From positions 1,116,001 to 1,180,000 of the forward strand of contig BSYQ01000013.1 in assembly GCA_030272585.1 (NCBI GenBank): DNA of 64,000 nucleotides, read 5' to 3'. A program made the translations under genes and the position numbers. The notes below the pieces were generated by a model. It saw only the letters and a list, made by a program, of their open reading frames with translations. It had not been told where the DNA came from and made no database searches. This document shows positions 22,090 to 41,428 of this stretch, piece by piece (position 1 is the first letter of the stretch; every line of letters begins with the position of its first letter). This stretch comes from Bryopsis sp. KO-2023 (lineage: Eukaryota > Chlorophyta > Ulvophyceae > Bryopsidales > Bryopsidaceae).

Positions 22090-22404
22090 CTTTACGCACC
22101 CCGTGCAGCGGCGGACAAAACTTCTGCGCACAGAAATTAACTGTTTCGAATAGGGTCGCTTTCCATTCGGATCAGAAAAGAAAGGGCTACGGGCAGCAAC
22201 AGCAAACATCCACACACCCAAGAAGAGCAACAGCGCTGCTGCTGTTCGCCAAACCCACCAGGTCACTTGTTGGGGGACCTGTCCTCGTTGACGGGAACGT
22301 CCCTGTAATGTCGTTCGACGCCTGGGGATTCGACGAAAGGATCGAAAAAGGTCAAAAAGTTTGAAAAGTCGAGTCACGTGTTGAAATGCACATGTCTGAC
22401 GGCA
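22090..22404 (-). repeat. Repeat R2, main block (uninterrupted paralogue of R1)
   Basis: Inverted copy of 9289-9513 joined to 14658-14795. Where R1 carries the 5.1-kb transposon, R2 reads through (AACAGCAGCAGCGCTG on its minus strand), giving an empty-site comparison. Confidence 0.88.
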
Positions 22405-23376
22405 GCAAATTTCGTTCAGCAAGCTATCCGGTCCCGAATGACTGTTCACACCCAGGCCTCTCTGGACAAGATTACCCTCTTTTGAACAAATTTAGCAGAA
22501 TCTTCTGTGACTCCTTATTGAAGGTGCAAAAAAAACCACTGCATTATATCTCATCAAACATTGTTCTGTGAGATGCTGCCCACTATGATCTCAATGACTA
22601 ATGGGACGTAGTTTCAGATTGCTGGATGGAATGGCTTTATTCTTACAGGTCCATACAGCATCGCTGTGCTGCCCCAGATACTTTTCCTGCTACTTACACA
22701 GTTTGATTGTATAAAACAGAGGCAGCTGGCAAAATTTCTTTTAAAAAAAAGGGGGGAAAGGAAGGATCCCCAACATCAACCCCTCCCCTCCCCCTCCCAA
22801 CCACCTCACACCAAAACGAACGAAAAAACAAGCAGCATACTTGATTACCTAGCCCTAGTCCAAAAATAATATCAAACGCAGAAATTGCCCTGAAACTATA
22901 TTAAAAAAAAAACCCTAAAAAAACCCTGAAAAAAACATTGTAGCTTGTGTGCCTTGACGACGATATTTTCTTATTCTGTCGAAGCCTTTCCGAAAAACAA
23001 AAACAAAACCAAAAAAGAAGGCCCCGATGGGATGAATGCCACTAATTAAATCACCCATTTGATCTTTTAAATCTCTCTTTCCCTTGTGGGAATCCGCATG
23101 CAAAAAAAAACGTGGTTCATTTTTTTTTCCACCCTTCACCAAACCTCTTCCCTCTTCCCTTTTGCCCAGCACCGCTTAATGCTCAAAACAATTTTTTACT
23201 TTCCACCACCCACCTCCATCGACCCCCCCCCCCCCCCCCTTTCCGCTCAACATCACATGAAATCTATCAGGTATCCAAATTAATTGTAACAAAATATCCA
23301 ATTTTCTTTTGTTTTAATTCAATCACCATGCATAATGCATAATGGCTCCATGCCTCGAATTTCCTCCCCGATTTCT
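22405..23376. other. Intergenic, no gene seen
   Basis: Region between repeat R2 and the 3' end of the GH31 gene. It has long A, T and C runs (C run near 23224-23239) and no recognisable coding sequence. The 3' untranslated region of the glucosidase probably starts at its right edge. Confidence 0.5.
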
Positions 23377-30474
<7,098 letters not shown>

Positions 30475-31160
30475 AGCGACAGAAACGTGCTTGGTGCAGT
30501 CTTTTGAATCGTGGGCTGTGAGTTGCGACGGACGATAATGCGGGTCATTGTTTGTATGTCAGACATCACGGATGTCTCCAAGCGATCAGAGGAAACCCAA
30601 GAATTCGATTCGCAGGCCGCCATTTATGGTGGAAGGAAATAGTTTCTGCCGATGTACCTCCTTTGGGCCTCCTTTTTTTTTCACTGGTTTCGTTTTGGTG
30701 CTGTGTGGAAAGAAGAGCTCTGCCGAGAAGCAGTTCGCGCGCATCAACTTTGAGAGCTTCTCGAAGTGTTTTGAAACCTCACGAACTCAACTCGCTCGAA
30801 CTCAGCCTTCCAGGCACCATTTGAGGCACCCTGTGCGTGCGTTTCGAAACGCACGTAATATTAACATCAATCAATATCAGATTGACATAAGCTCTCAAGG
30901 TTATTTTTCTTGCCGCCAGCGTCTCCGAGGTCTGGTCGGTGCGATGGTATAGAATTAACCTGTAGAATGGTATGGTACCACCGAAGGCTGATACGTTTCA
31001 TAGTCGGGCAACCAACAGCACCTCACGCCCCATAATCATAATTATAATTACAACCCATAGCAAAAGAGAGCCATCACCCTCTATGATGCTGGAACAAAGA
31101 CAAAAAGGAAAGAAAAGAAAGAGAAAAAACAAAAAAAAAAACAAAAACAAAACAAAAACC
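30475..31160. other. Upstream flank of the GH31 gene, no gene seen
   Basis: Contains the presumed glucosidase promoter. Plus-strand frames around 30548-30952 have no known domain and look like chance. An A-rich run ends the stretch near 31100-31160. Confidence 0.4.
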
Positions 31161-31586
31161 TTAGGATTGTAAACCTGCTGAACGTATTGAAGCCATTTTG
31201 CTGATAATTAAAGCTAATTTGCCCGATGGCACCCTACTAAAAAGATCCTTGGGATTAGCCCATCGAAAAACATCTGAATGCAAAGAACGAAAGGAAGAAT
31301 AAAAAGGACATTCAAAAAGAAAATGCCGTTCATCTTCCACCGCGGACCGACACAACCGACAAATCCTGTTTTCCCTTGGTACACCATTATATCGTCCCAC
31401 TTCCACTTCCAAGAAATGAATACCACAACGAAAACGAGTAAAGAAAACCCGAAGAGAAGTTGGTTTTAAAGTTGTCAAATACCTCACGCCCCAACTCTCT
31501 TTTAGAATTCTGAAAAACCTGAGTCGAAAAGAATATATTCATAACAAATAAATGAGACCAACAAGTGCTCCGAAGAGTGGGAACAC
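31161..31586 (-). pseudogene. Non-LTR retrotransposon (LINE) remnant, C-terminal zinc-binding part
   Basis: A 108-codon frame (31161-31487) has VGRYNGVPRENRICRLC followed by DERHFLFECPFY, the C-x2-C...H...C segment that ends the pol protein of many LINEs after reverse transcriptase. A second frame to its right (31387-31602) overlaps it and continues the same similarity, which suggests a frameshift. No reverse transcriptase catalytic box is present, so this is a 5'-truncated copy. Confidence 0.7.
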
Positions 31587-31820
31587 TAGGGATGTTGCGC
31601 AAAACTACGTAGCTCCCAATTTACGCAGCCACGTCACGTACGACAGCGTAGTTTCGCGGAAATTTTCACGGATGCTGACAAGGATCCGTTGTTAAACGGA
31701 GTCCTGTTTGAAAAGAGTCAAAATACGTACGTAGAAAACCTGTATTTCAGCGAAATTGCGCTGTCGTACGTGACGTGGCTGCGTAAATTGGGAGCTACGT
31801 AGTTTTGCGCAACATCCCTA
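31587..31820. mobile_element. TA-flanked MITE
   Basis: About 230 bp with inverted repeats of about 60 bp at both ends (GGGATGTTGCGCAAAACTAC onward, inverted at about 31760-31818), bordered by TA at 31587-31588 and 31819-31820. A TA duplication is typical of Tc1/mariner-type elements. The short interior has no gene. It lies at the end of the LINE remnant. Confidence 0.82.
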
Positions 31821-32336
31821 CTCTTCGGTCTTTATTGCCCCCGACTTCGCACAGCGAGACTGTGTGTCTTACAAGCCTTGAAAACGGATATTGTTAATAC
31901 AGCGAAAGCCCCTTAAGTCCTGTTCCAGTTTCTGGCACGACTAATCTAATCAATCGAGCCTCATGAACAGAACAAACCAATAAATGGCCACCTCTAGCTC
32001 CCCAAAAAAACTCCAAAAAATTAGCACTGCTATGTTTCGTGTTGTGACTGCAGAGTTGTTTCAAAAGTTGTTTTTTGCCATGAATTCATGAATTCGAATT
32101 GTGTCCAGGAAAGCTTGGGTTATCATACACGCGACCATTCAGGTTGTTAAGTTTTGGACCTCTTGCAGTATGCCTTACAGGGAATAAAACGATGGGGTCA
32201 CATATTCAGCTGAAAAATAACGCACGTCCCCTATCAATCTCTTTCCCTTTTCGTCTTCAGTCCAAGGAAATCATTTTTAACGGTTTTTTTGCCCTTTCTG
32301 CACCCTGCTCGAGCTACCCTTCAAATCTCAGTGACA
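31821..32336. other. Upstream flank of the first KCTD-like gene
   Basis: No coding sequence recognised. CCGAAGAG occurs on both sides of the MITE (near 31570, and inverted at about 31821-31828), suggesting its inverted repeat once extended further. Confidence 0.4.
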
Positions 32337-33236
32337 ATGCCGGGTTCAGACAAGGTGGTTTTCGACGTTGGCGGTGAGATTTTTTCCACCACAGTGAAGA
32401 CGATCAATCGATATCCCGATTCGTTGCTGGCGGCGTTGTGCGAAAAATGTCATGATAGCATCTTATTAGGCGATGAGATATACATAGACCGGAGCCCCGA
32501 AGGATTTGGATGGATTCTAGAAATTTTCAGGTTGCTGTGCTCCCCATTCTCTGCAAAAGAAACCTTTAAGCTTCGACCTTTCTGTTAATATCGTTATTTC
32601 GATTCCACATTTTTTTATTTTTTTATTATATTTATGTTTTTATCTTTTTTTATTTTATTTTTTTTATGTTTGCTTAGAGGCACAAAAAGAAGCTCCGGGA
32701 AATGGAGGTTGCCGTTGAATTGGAGCCTGGATGACATAGAGGATGAACTGGAATTCTACCAACTGCCTTCTGCAACAGAATTTATTCCTTTTCATGGTCA
32801 CATGCTGGTCAGAATGGAGAAGGATGCTCTGAGGAAACTGGCGGAGGAAATGTGCAGGGAAATAGCTAAAGTCCGAAAGTACATCATCTTCTCACCGTTT
32901 GTAAGGTTTTTGGTGTGGAGGTATGTCTCGGAAGCGGACAGGCTGCATGCAGAACACATCGACAAATTCGACTACAGAACATCCAGCCAATCTTTAATGG
33001 ATGTTGCCAACAGTCTTCAATATGTTGGAAAAGAGTGCGAGGAGGAGTTACCACCGCTGTCATTCAAGGGGCGGTGGACAAATGATGAGCTGGAGGTTTT
33101 GTCACTGAATAATAAGCAGGTCTCCTCGCTGTCAGAGATAATGCTCGAGTTTGGGTTCAAAGTGTTCAAAGCATTCCCCAAGGATGACAGCGGTCCAGAA
33201 GCAATATCCTTCTTGACAGTGAGCTGGGAAATATAA
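32337..33236 (+). CDS. T1/KCTD-type BTB-domain protein 1
   Basis: Two exons, 32337-32530 and 32678-33236, joining in phase at an Arg codon; 250 residues. The first exon is a T1-type BTB domain (VVFDVGGEIFSTTVKTINRY, DRSPEGFGWILEIFR). Such domains tetramerise or pentamerise potassium channels and KCTD adaptors, which often recruit Cullin-3 ligases. The second exon continues the T1 fold (DIEDELEFYQLP) and then has a helical part with no recognised domain and no membrane segment, so an adaptor is more likely than a channel. Its closest relative in view is the minus-strand gene at 57.5-58.3 kb, with the same intron position. Substrate and partner cannot be told from sequence. Confidence 0.88.
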
Positions 33237-34733
33237 TATTGTTCTATTTGTTGATGTCTGGAAGCTGTTGATCACTGATGGGATGTTGGGTAGTTGCTGT
33301 GGAGTTTACACAATTAGGACTCTAGGTTGTGGTATTTGAAGGAATTTTGGTTGGAATAGGGGTCGTATTTTCCACATGTAAGAATGTGAATTCAACAGGG
33401 TTCAATTTCAGCTGTTCAATGGAAAACCTCTTCACTCCCACATTGATCACGCCACTACCCTTTCACTCCATGTTTTTTTTTGAGAGAAGGGAGATGATGT
33501 ATCGTGGATTTTTCCACGATTTTCGTACACATGTTAAAAATCTATTGTGGAGGAGCGATCCCAATGGTTGATTTTTAAGAAGAAAAAAAACCACCACCAA
33601 ACTTCTCCCCATTTCCAAGCCTACAATTAAGAAAATTCAACCATAATGGTTGATTCTGACCAGTACAGGATAGAGACCATGGTGGCTGCGAATATTTCTC
33701 GTCAGTTCGCACCAGGTCCCAACCACTCTGACATTGAATGAAAAAGTTTGGAGTGGCCAGAGAACAAATCCACAGACACCCAAAGTATCAAAAAATCTAT
33801 ACATAAATTACATACAGACGCCAGGCCACCACTGGCGGCCTTTGCAAATCTTGAAATCGATGAAATGAACAAAATTCAGTGTGCACATACGAACGTACAA
33901 CAAGTCTCCATGCGGATTCAAAGTCTGAGTCAGTCATGTGGCTTCTCATTATCGCTGCACTAATGCAGCGAATGACCCTCCCAGGCATTTAAAAACGAAC
34001 ACAGAATGCCGTACAGATTGTTCACCACACAGCTTTTGCGCTGTTGGGTTCTTCTGGCCATCGCACCTGAGCGAAGACGACCACGAGCAAAAGGACGAGG
34101 GCAATCAAATTTGCCACGAAAATGTCTGGGCAACCCACCTCCGATAATCCTCCCGGGGTTGGGACGAACCAAGCTGCTGCTGTTGCTCCGGTACGGTGTT
34201 ATGACGTCGCGATGCCAGCGAAAAACGTTTTCGATCCGACGTCGAAAGTGAAGAAGCGGACGAGCTAGTCGCTTAACTTTTTTTATTGAAGGGCTAATTT
34301 GAGGGGGCTGTATCGTTTTTCTACCCGGTTGAGGTGGTAACTGTTCTGAGTATGAAAAATGGGAAAGGGGGGGGGGGAGGGCAGTCAGGTTTGTTTCCTT
34401 GGACACAGCTCCCCTAGGAGCTACTTCCAGTCCAGTTAATGTCAGGATATAGATATAAGGACTGATTTCTGATGTTGAAGTTTCCTACATAGATAAGAAA
34501 AATAATCAGAAATGTTCTTTTTCTTTTTTTCTAATACCTTTGTTTCTGGTCAGACAACAGAATTCCTCCCCCCCTCCCTCCCCTTTCAACAATAGGTGAA
34601 GAGATAATTCTATTGCAAAGGAAATTTTTTCGCTCCATGCAAATCGTTTCATGGCAATTTCTGCTCAAGAAATAAAATCTCTATGTAGGACTGTTAATGG
34701 TCTTGGTAGATTGTCGAGTTTTTTTTTTCCAGA
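33237..34733 (+). other. Spacer with a possible upstream exon of the SAC3-family gene
   Basis: Mostly no gene. At 34122 an ATG opens a plus frame coding MSGQPTSDNPPGVGTNQAAA and on to NVFDPTSK, with Gln/Ala/Pro composition like the gene that follows. The exon starting around 34733 follows a good acceptor (T run then CCAG), so an upstream exon must exist. I could not find a donor that keeps phase with confidence (GTCGAAAG would, but is weak), so the true N-terminus is open. Confidence 0.4.
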
Positions 34734-37700
34734 ATGAATTTTGGGATGACTGTGCAAATGACTGACATAGGGCCTCATGTGGGTTATGTACAGGATTACT
34801 CAGCCAGTTGGGCTGCGTATTACTCCCTTCAACAACAACAGCAGCAACAGCAGCAGCAGCAACAGCAAGTGGTACAGCAACAGCAACCTCACCAGCTGCA
34901 GCAGCCACAACAACAAGCAGTTATAGGTGGGGTTGCTGTGCAGCCCCAGGCACAGGCCACTGTCTACGATGCCCAGTCTCAACAGCAGTCCCAACAGCAG
35001 CAACAACAGCTCCAGTATTCTTACTATCAATATGGACAAATGACCCCTCAGGTCCAGCAACAATATCAGCAGCCGGCGGGATCTCAGCCGGTGTATCAAT
35101 ACCCGACATATCAAGCAAATCAGGTGGGGTTAATTTGATGTGACTCCTGCCTTTTGTGTTTTGTGTTTCTTGTTTTTGTTTTTTTTTTTTTGGGGGGGGG
35201 GGGGCAGTGATCTTTACTTTTGAAGTGGAGTCCATTCTGAACGTGTAACAACATCGGCTTTGAATCTTTCAGGGATATGTGGTGGGGAGCCAATATCAGC
35301 AACAGCACTACCCTGTGGCTTATGATGCTCAGCAAACGGGTCAGCATATTTACCAAGTGCAGCCCGTGGCTGAACAAACAGAAACGCTTGGTGACAAAGA
35401 TGACGTGGTAAGCCCCCCAAAGGATGAATTTTCTTTCAATTTATTTATGTTGATTTTTACTGATTTCTTGATATTTATATTTGTTTGTTTATTTATTAAT
35501 TTTTTGAAATATAGCTTGGGGTATGTTTTTTTCCGTGTAATCACAGCAACCCCCTGGTTTGAGCGAGGTTGATCCACCCCTCCCTGAAGATCCCCCAGCA
35601 ATCCCAGGTCTGTCATCGGAACCTGCCGCTGAAACCAGTGCTGCAGTGCCGGCTGCTGCAACGAATCAACAGGTATGTAAAAATCTATGTTATTATTGAT
35701 TTTTTTTTCTGTGGATTTTCTGTGGGTTTTCCGTGTGTCTTACATACAGGAGGATACAGAATTTCAGCTGGCTGGGATTGGCATTGAAACGATAGATTTG
35801 TTTTTTTGCAGTTTCCTTGGTGATATGCATTTTGGTCCGAAATTCAAATTTTTTAGAGCGATCGAATTTTTTTGTTGCGTTTTCTAGGTTGCATATTCTG
35901 GATATGGATTTCAAGGAAACGAGCAGCAGCAGCAGCAGCAGCTGCAACCGCCACAACAGCAGCAACAGAACTTGACGGTTCAACAGCAGCAACAGCAGCC
36001 GCAGCAGCAGTACAATTACCAGACTCCCTACTACACCTATGGTAATAGGAATAGGAATCTATATATATTTATTTAATACATAAAACGAAAAATCAAATTG
36101 AAACAGCGAATTCGTTATTATTGGCATTTTTTCCCTCCTCTCGAGTTTTGCTGGAGTAGCGGATTAATTGCTGATGCTCGAGTTTCGGTTGTACAGGCTA
36201 TCAAGACTGGACAGCTGCTTACAGCAACCCTTCGGGATATACTGCTGCACCTCAACAACAGCAACAGCAGCAGCAGCAGTATGCTGTTGTCGCTTCTACA
36301 GCCCAGACTGGAAGCTATGGTGTTGCTGCCGCCAGCAGTTACCCCATGGGTGGCGATGCTGCTGCACAGCAAGCCGGCCAAACTTTTTCTGGTAAGCCTT
36401 TGCTGCCACCCCTTGATTCTCTCTTTTCAGTAAAAAGTGAGTTTCAGTTCTGGAAAAAAGTGTTGGTTTTTTTTTTCTTGATTGTTTTATAGGTCACTGA
36501 GCGCCATTTAGCGCTGCGAACTCTCTTTCGTTTTGAAAATATGTTTTTTTGTTTCTTCTTCCCCCCCCCCCCCCCCCAAACTTTTCAGAAATCCGTTCAG
36601 TTTTGGACGAATTTTAAATTTTTCGTCTTCCATCTTTTTTATGAAAAAAATCAAAACTTAAGTTGAGCATCAGTTCAATCCCGTTCTTCCCCACAGGGAG
36701 GTTTTTTTGTAACTCAATTCTTTCAATTTTTTTCCCTTTGCAGTCGCTTCCAACCCTTGGCAACAGCAACAACAACAGCAAACCGTCCCTACGTTCAAAC
36801 CCCCCACCAATCCTCGCAAGCCGAAAAAATCCAGCCAGCCCTTTGCCTTTTACACCCAAAACGCCACCAACACCACCACCACCAACCAATTGCAGCAAGC
36901 CTCACTCACCAGCCCGCTGGCATCCCCCCAAACTTCTCAGCAAATCCACTCAGAAAACCCCGAAAGACAGAGCGCTTTTTCGGAGGGTTTCATGGGAGGG
37001 GGGAAATCGAAAGAGAGTGGCGGAGGGAGAGTGCCTTTCGTCATTAAGAAGCAAATGTCCAAGGGGGCCATGAAATCGGCGTCCAGCAGATTTGCAGCCA
37101 ACAAGGAGCGAAAGGTCGCTTTCTTGCGGGTCGAAGAAAGGAAGAAAGACAACAGTGTGAGTTTTTCTTTTAGATTCTTGTGTTTTTTTCCCCAAAAAGA
37201 AATTGTACTTCCATCGAGGCTTTCAGCCCATCCACTGCCTAATCCGATTGGCTTTTTGTTGTATCGAGTCGTTCAGTTTTTTCGGTGTTTTCTAAAAATG
37301 ACCCACACTCGAAAAAGGCAAAAAATAAAGAATGATCGGTACGTTTCTTCGCAACCCCCCCCCCCCCCCCCCCCCCTTTTATTATGCAATGTCTATGTTC
37401 TCTAAGACTTGATTTGCCCCTTCCCCCAAACAATACAGGGATTTACAAACCTCCTATCGTCCAACAAAGACACCACCATGCAGACCGCTGCTAAAGGCTG
37501 GGGTGCCTACACCCCAAACACCGCTTCGCAGCAAAACCAACAAGCCAACTGGAGCTTCCCTGCCAAGAGCGCCACCACCACCACCAGCACCCCTCCTTTG
37601 GTGCAAACCTCCCCAGATAGCCTGATCATGGCTCCGAACTCTTTTCACAATTACAAGAAAAGGGTTTTGGCGGCTTACACTTCCAAAGAGGGGAAAGTAA

Positions 37701-40700
37701 AAGGGGAAATGCTGGTTCAAATGGTGCTGGAGAAAGCTCATGCAGCGGGGCAGGTCTGGGCAACGGATTGGGCGAAACAGCCTCAACCCAGCGAAGACAT
37801 GTTTGTGGATGGGGGAGCGTCGTTTTCCTTCAAACCTGCCAAAGGGTGAGCAAAAATCCATACCAAATTATAAGATCTCTTTTTTTCCGGTAATGTTGAG
37901 TGCATGTATCGAATAAACCAAGGGGGGGGGTTGATTTCCTCCCCCGTAAAAGAGGAAATATATATATATAACTCGCCTGCTAACTTTTTGTTTCATTTTG
38001 CCTTGTTTTTCCCCTTCAGTCAGTCATGGAACAGCACCTCCACAGAGCCACAGATCGGCAAATCCAGGTTTTCCGATTTTCCGAATGCCAGCGCTTTCAT
38101 GACCTCCAGCCAACCCTTCCAGTCTTTCGTCTCTTCTTCCACAGATGGTATCGATTTGCCGAGAAACACGGACCGGCTGGTGAGCAGAATCAACAAGCAA
38201 GGTGGTGGCAGATCGGAGTTTGGAAAATCCTCCGGAGGTGGCAAAGGGAAGAGGGTGAAAAAGGATGGAAATGCTTTCGACGATCCGTGGACTATGGAAG
38301 CCGATGGGGTTGGAAACAACAATAACAATAACAGCAGGTGAGCAAATGAGAAATGAGGCTCAGATTTCGGATTCGATTTGCATCCTCCAGTTAACCCTGG
38401 GAGGTGCAGGCCAAGCTTTGGTTCCTTCTTTTCTTCTTTTTTTTTTTTTAAGGGGGGGGGGGGGGTTGAATATATATATATACAGGGGAAGGAGGGGGGA
38501 GGGGAGGGATTCTTTCGCTACCAGGATTTTGATTTTGATTTTTTTTTGGTGCTTTGTTTATTCTTGATGTGCTGGCAGGGTTCGATCCAAGACTGGCAAG
38601 AGGAGGAAACGTAGTGCTAACAAAGCAGCTGCAGCAAATTTGGACAGCGATGTTGATTTGGATCCTACAGAGCGCATGAAAAGACAAAAGAGGCTGGCCA
38701 GGTTTGGAAACGGTCAAGCCTGCGGAGCCACAGGTGGAATCGGCAAGGGTCAAGACATGGATTGGGACGAGGTGGATGTCATTCAGGTGTGGGGCAATCC
38801 ATCCTGATGGAACATGGCCGTATCGTGAAATGATTTTTTTGTTGAGAAGACGATACAAGCAGTGTGTTCTGTTTCGAAAGGGTTTTGGAATGCTATGTAT
38901 GACAATTCAAGTCAATTGGCTCGCCACGTTTGTTGAAAGGTTTGAAGTTTTTCAGGTTTTTTTTTCCCGATGTCTGATCGTTGTGTGTGCATTTTTTTTT
39001 TGTTGGGGATACAGGGAACTTGCCAAGAGTTGGAGAAGAGTTTTATCCGTCTGTCGGATGCTCCGGACCCCAGCAGTGTCAGACCGGAGCCGGTGTTGAG
39101 GAGAGCTCTGGACAGACTGGTGGACTTGATTCGGGGACCTGGGCTGAAATACTTCTACACCAGCGATCAATTCAAGGTAACCCCGACGAATCATTGCTCA
39201 TTACTCCCAGCTGGCAACCACCAATGGTGTGTTTGTTCTGTGGATGTGTGGGTGTCGATACCCGGATTGGTGTTGATAATTCTTGAAAGGATGTGAATCT
39301 CCTTTCGTTTGCTCTATTTTTGGATTGGTGTTGATATTTCTTGAAAGGATTTGAATCACATTTCATTTGCTCTAATCACCATGGAAGGTTATATGTGTGT
39401 TTGTGCCACGTCTTTTTTTTTGTGGCCATTATAGATCCCGGCTGAAAGGTTTGCTTGTTTGTGTGCATGCATGTATAATATATCAGGGTATGAGGCAGGA
39501 TTGCTTTGTCCAGCGACTGCAAAACGACCTGGCCGTGGAAATCTACGAAGCCCACGGGAGGGCAGCCTTGGAGTATGGAGATTTGTGGGAATATAACCAA
39601 TGCCAGGCTCTGCTGGTGGATTTGTATGCAGCTGGGGTGGGGGGTTGCGAACCCGAATTCCTGGCGTATCGTGTGTTGTATCAGGGATTCCATATCAGGA
39701 AAGGAGAGGGCTACTCGCTCAGGAAAACAATGTGGAGAGTGGATCAATTGGTGAGGGCAACCGTTTGCACATGACAGTGCACCCCCTGTTGAGTAGTGGA
39801 ATTTTCTTGCATAGTTGTGTTGCTAGATTGACCCTTTTCATCCTGGATAAGAAAATGTTATTAAAAAAACAAGAACCGCTCCACAGAGGTAAGGTAAAGG
39901 TAAGGTGAATTTCACATCCGTAGATTTTAACTAGTGTTGAAATGGGGTGGTGGTTTAGGAAAAGGAGGGGGCAGAATTGCCAGAGGTCGTCCATGCAAAA
40001 GAAGTGGTTTCCGTGACCTCCGCATTGAATCCTTTGAGATTTTTCGAGCTCTATGCGTCCGCCCCGAAACTCAGCAGAGCCCTGATGGACGAGGCCCTCG
40101 AATCCGTCAGATTCCAAGCCACGAAGCAATTTGCCAGCAGCTACAGGTGACAACACGATTTTAAATGCAGCAAACAAGTTGCTGATAAAAAGCTCTCTGG
40201 AATCGAATCTGTGTTGGTGTCCAATATCGATGGTAGTCAGTAGTCTTGCATGTGAGCAGTGGATGCTGTGTCAATTTCGCAGGCATGGGACCATTCCACT
40301 GTCGTTCATGGCACGGCTGTTGGGTTTCTTGAGGCCCGATGGAGTCGAAATCAACAAGGAAGAATCCGGTATCCCTCCAGGCTGCTCCCGTCCGCATTAC
40401 GCAGGCAAAGCAAACATGAAGGTCAGATTTGAATGCATGCATGTCATGAAATCCCACACAAAATCGCATCTACAGGATGTTTAATTGAACCACTTTCCTG
40501 CTCTCCCTCTCTTTTTTTCCCAGTTTTCTACAACCCTACTTGCTTGCAGCAGTTTTTGATACGTGAAGTCCAAAATTTAGGAATCGGGTGGGGGATGCTG
40601 GAACTGTGAAGATTGTTTGTGGAAACTGAGAGGGTGCTTGTTTGCTTGGATTTCATATAGGAGTCTGAGGACGATGCGGTGCTTGCATGTCAGTCATGGC

Positions 40701-41428
40701 TGGAGGGTCATGGAGCTGTGGTACAAGGTATGTCGAAACAAAACCCTCGGACATGTGTAGCCCCATTTTGTCAGCGGTGATGCAGATGCTCCGCCAAAAC
40801 TAACAGGGATACGGTTGTCTATGTTTCTAACTGTCGCACCTCGATAAACATTGCTGGCTTATTTTTATTTTTCTGGAAGCCCAGATGTCAATTTCAGCAT
40901 CTGTGTAAAATGCACTGTGGCTCTGTTCATTTTGACACTGTACCCTTGATACCCCCCCCCCCCCTTGCCCCGAGAAGGTGAGTTTTGAATTTTGTTTTGG
41001 TGGAATCCCAAGAAGGCATTTGGACAGGCTTGTGGTGTGTTCTTTTTTCAATTGCTTTGGTTGAGTAACCAAAGAGCAAGTGGTGTTTGAAATGGAAAAA
41101 AAAGCCATGCTGCCAGGAAGACGGCAGGGACACAGGGCCAGTCACCTCGAATAAGAGGAGAGCCAGCAAACGGCTGAACCGAGGACATTACTAACCGTTT
41201 TCTTCTTTTTCCTGTGTGATTGTTTCTGACGTTTTGGTTCGATTGTCTTTATTTTCTTTTTTTTTTTCCTTTTTATATTCCATACGTACAGGCAACGCGT
41301 CCGGAAGCCTCGTGTTTATGCCACAAGAGAGCAAATCCAAATTGTTTGTCCCCAAAGAAGAAAACGCTGTTGCTCATGGAGATGCCAACCTTACTCTAGG
41401 GAATTTCCTGACGAGACGCATAGCTTGA
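34734..41428 (+). CDS. LENG8-like SAC3/GANP-family protein, 15 exons
   Basis: Exons: 34734-35123, 35273-35407, 35547-35672, 35888-36041, 36197-36391, 36744-37156, 37439-37845, 38020-38337, 38579-38786, 39015-39176, 39487-39750, 39959-40146, 40283-40421, 40661-40727, 41292-41428. All phases close: 1,100 residues. The N-terminal half is disordered and Gln-rich. A basic stretch ([15 protein letters not shown]) looks like a nuclear signal. From about residue 780 comes the SAC3/GANP domain ([54 protein letters not shown]), matching human LENG8 and plant SAC3A. Relatives of Sac3 act in nuclear mRNA export as scaffold subunits of TREX-2-like complexes. The first ATG follows a splice acceptor, so the N-terminus may extend into an upstream exon. 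Confidence 0.92.

Noticed and set aside
30548..30952. Plus-strand 134-codon frame upstream of GH31
   Set aside because: No domain, composition not protein-like, and it lies in the likely promoter region of the divergent gene.
34800..35235. Alternative frames in the Gln-rich exon
   Set aside because: CAG/CAA repeats open other frames; only the frame with matching exon phases fits LENG8/SAC3.
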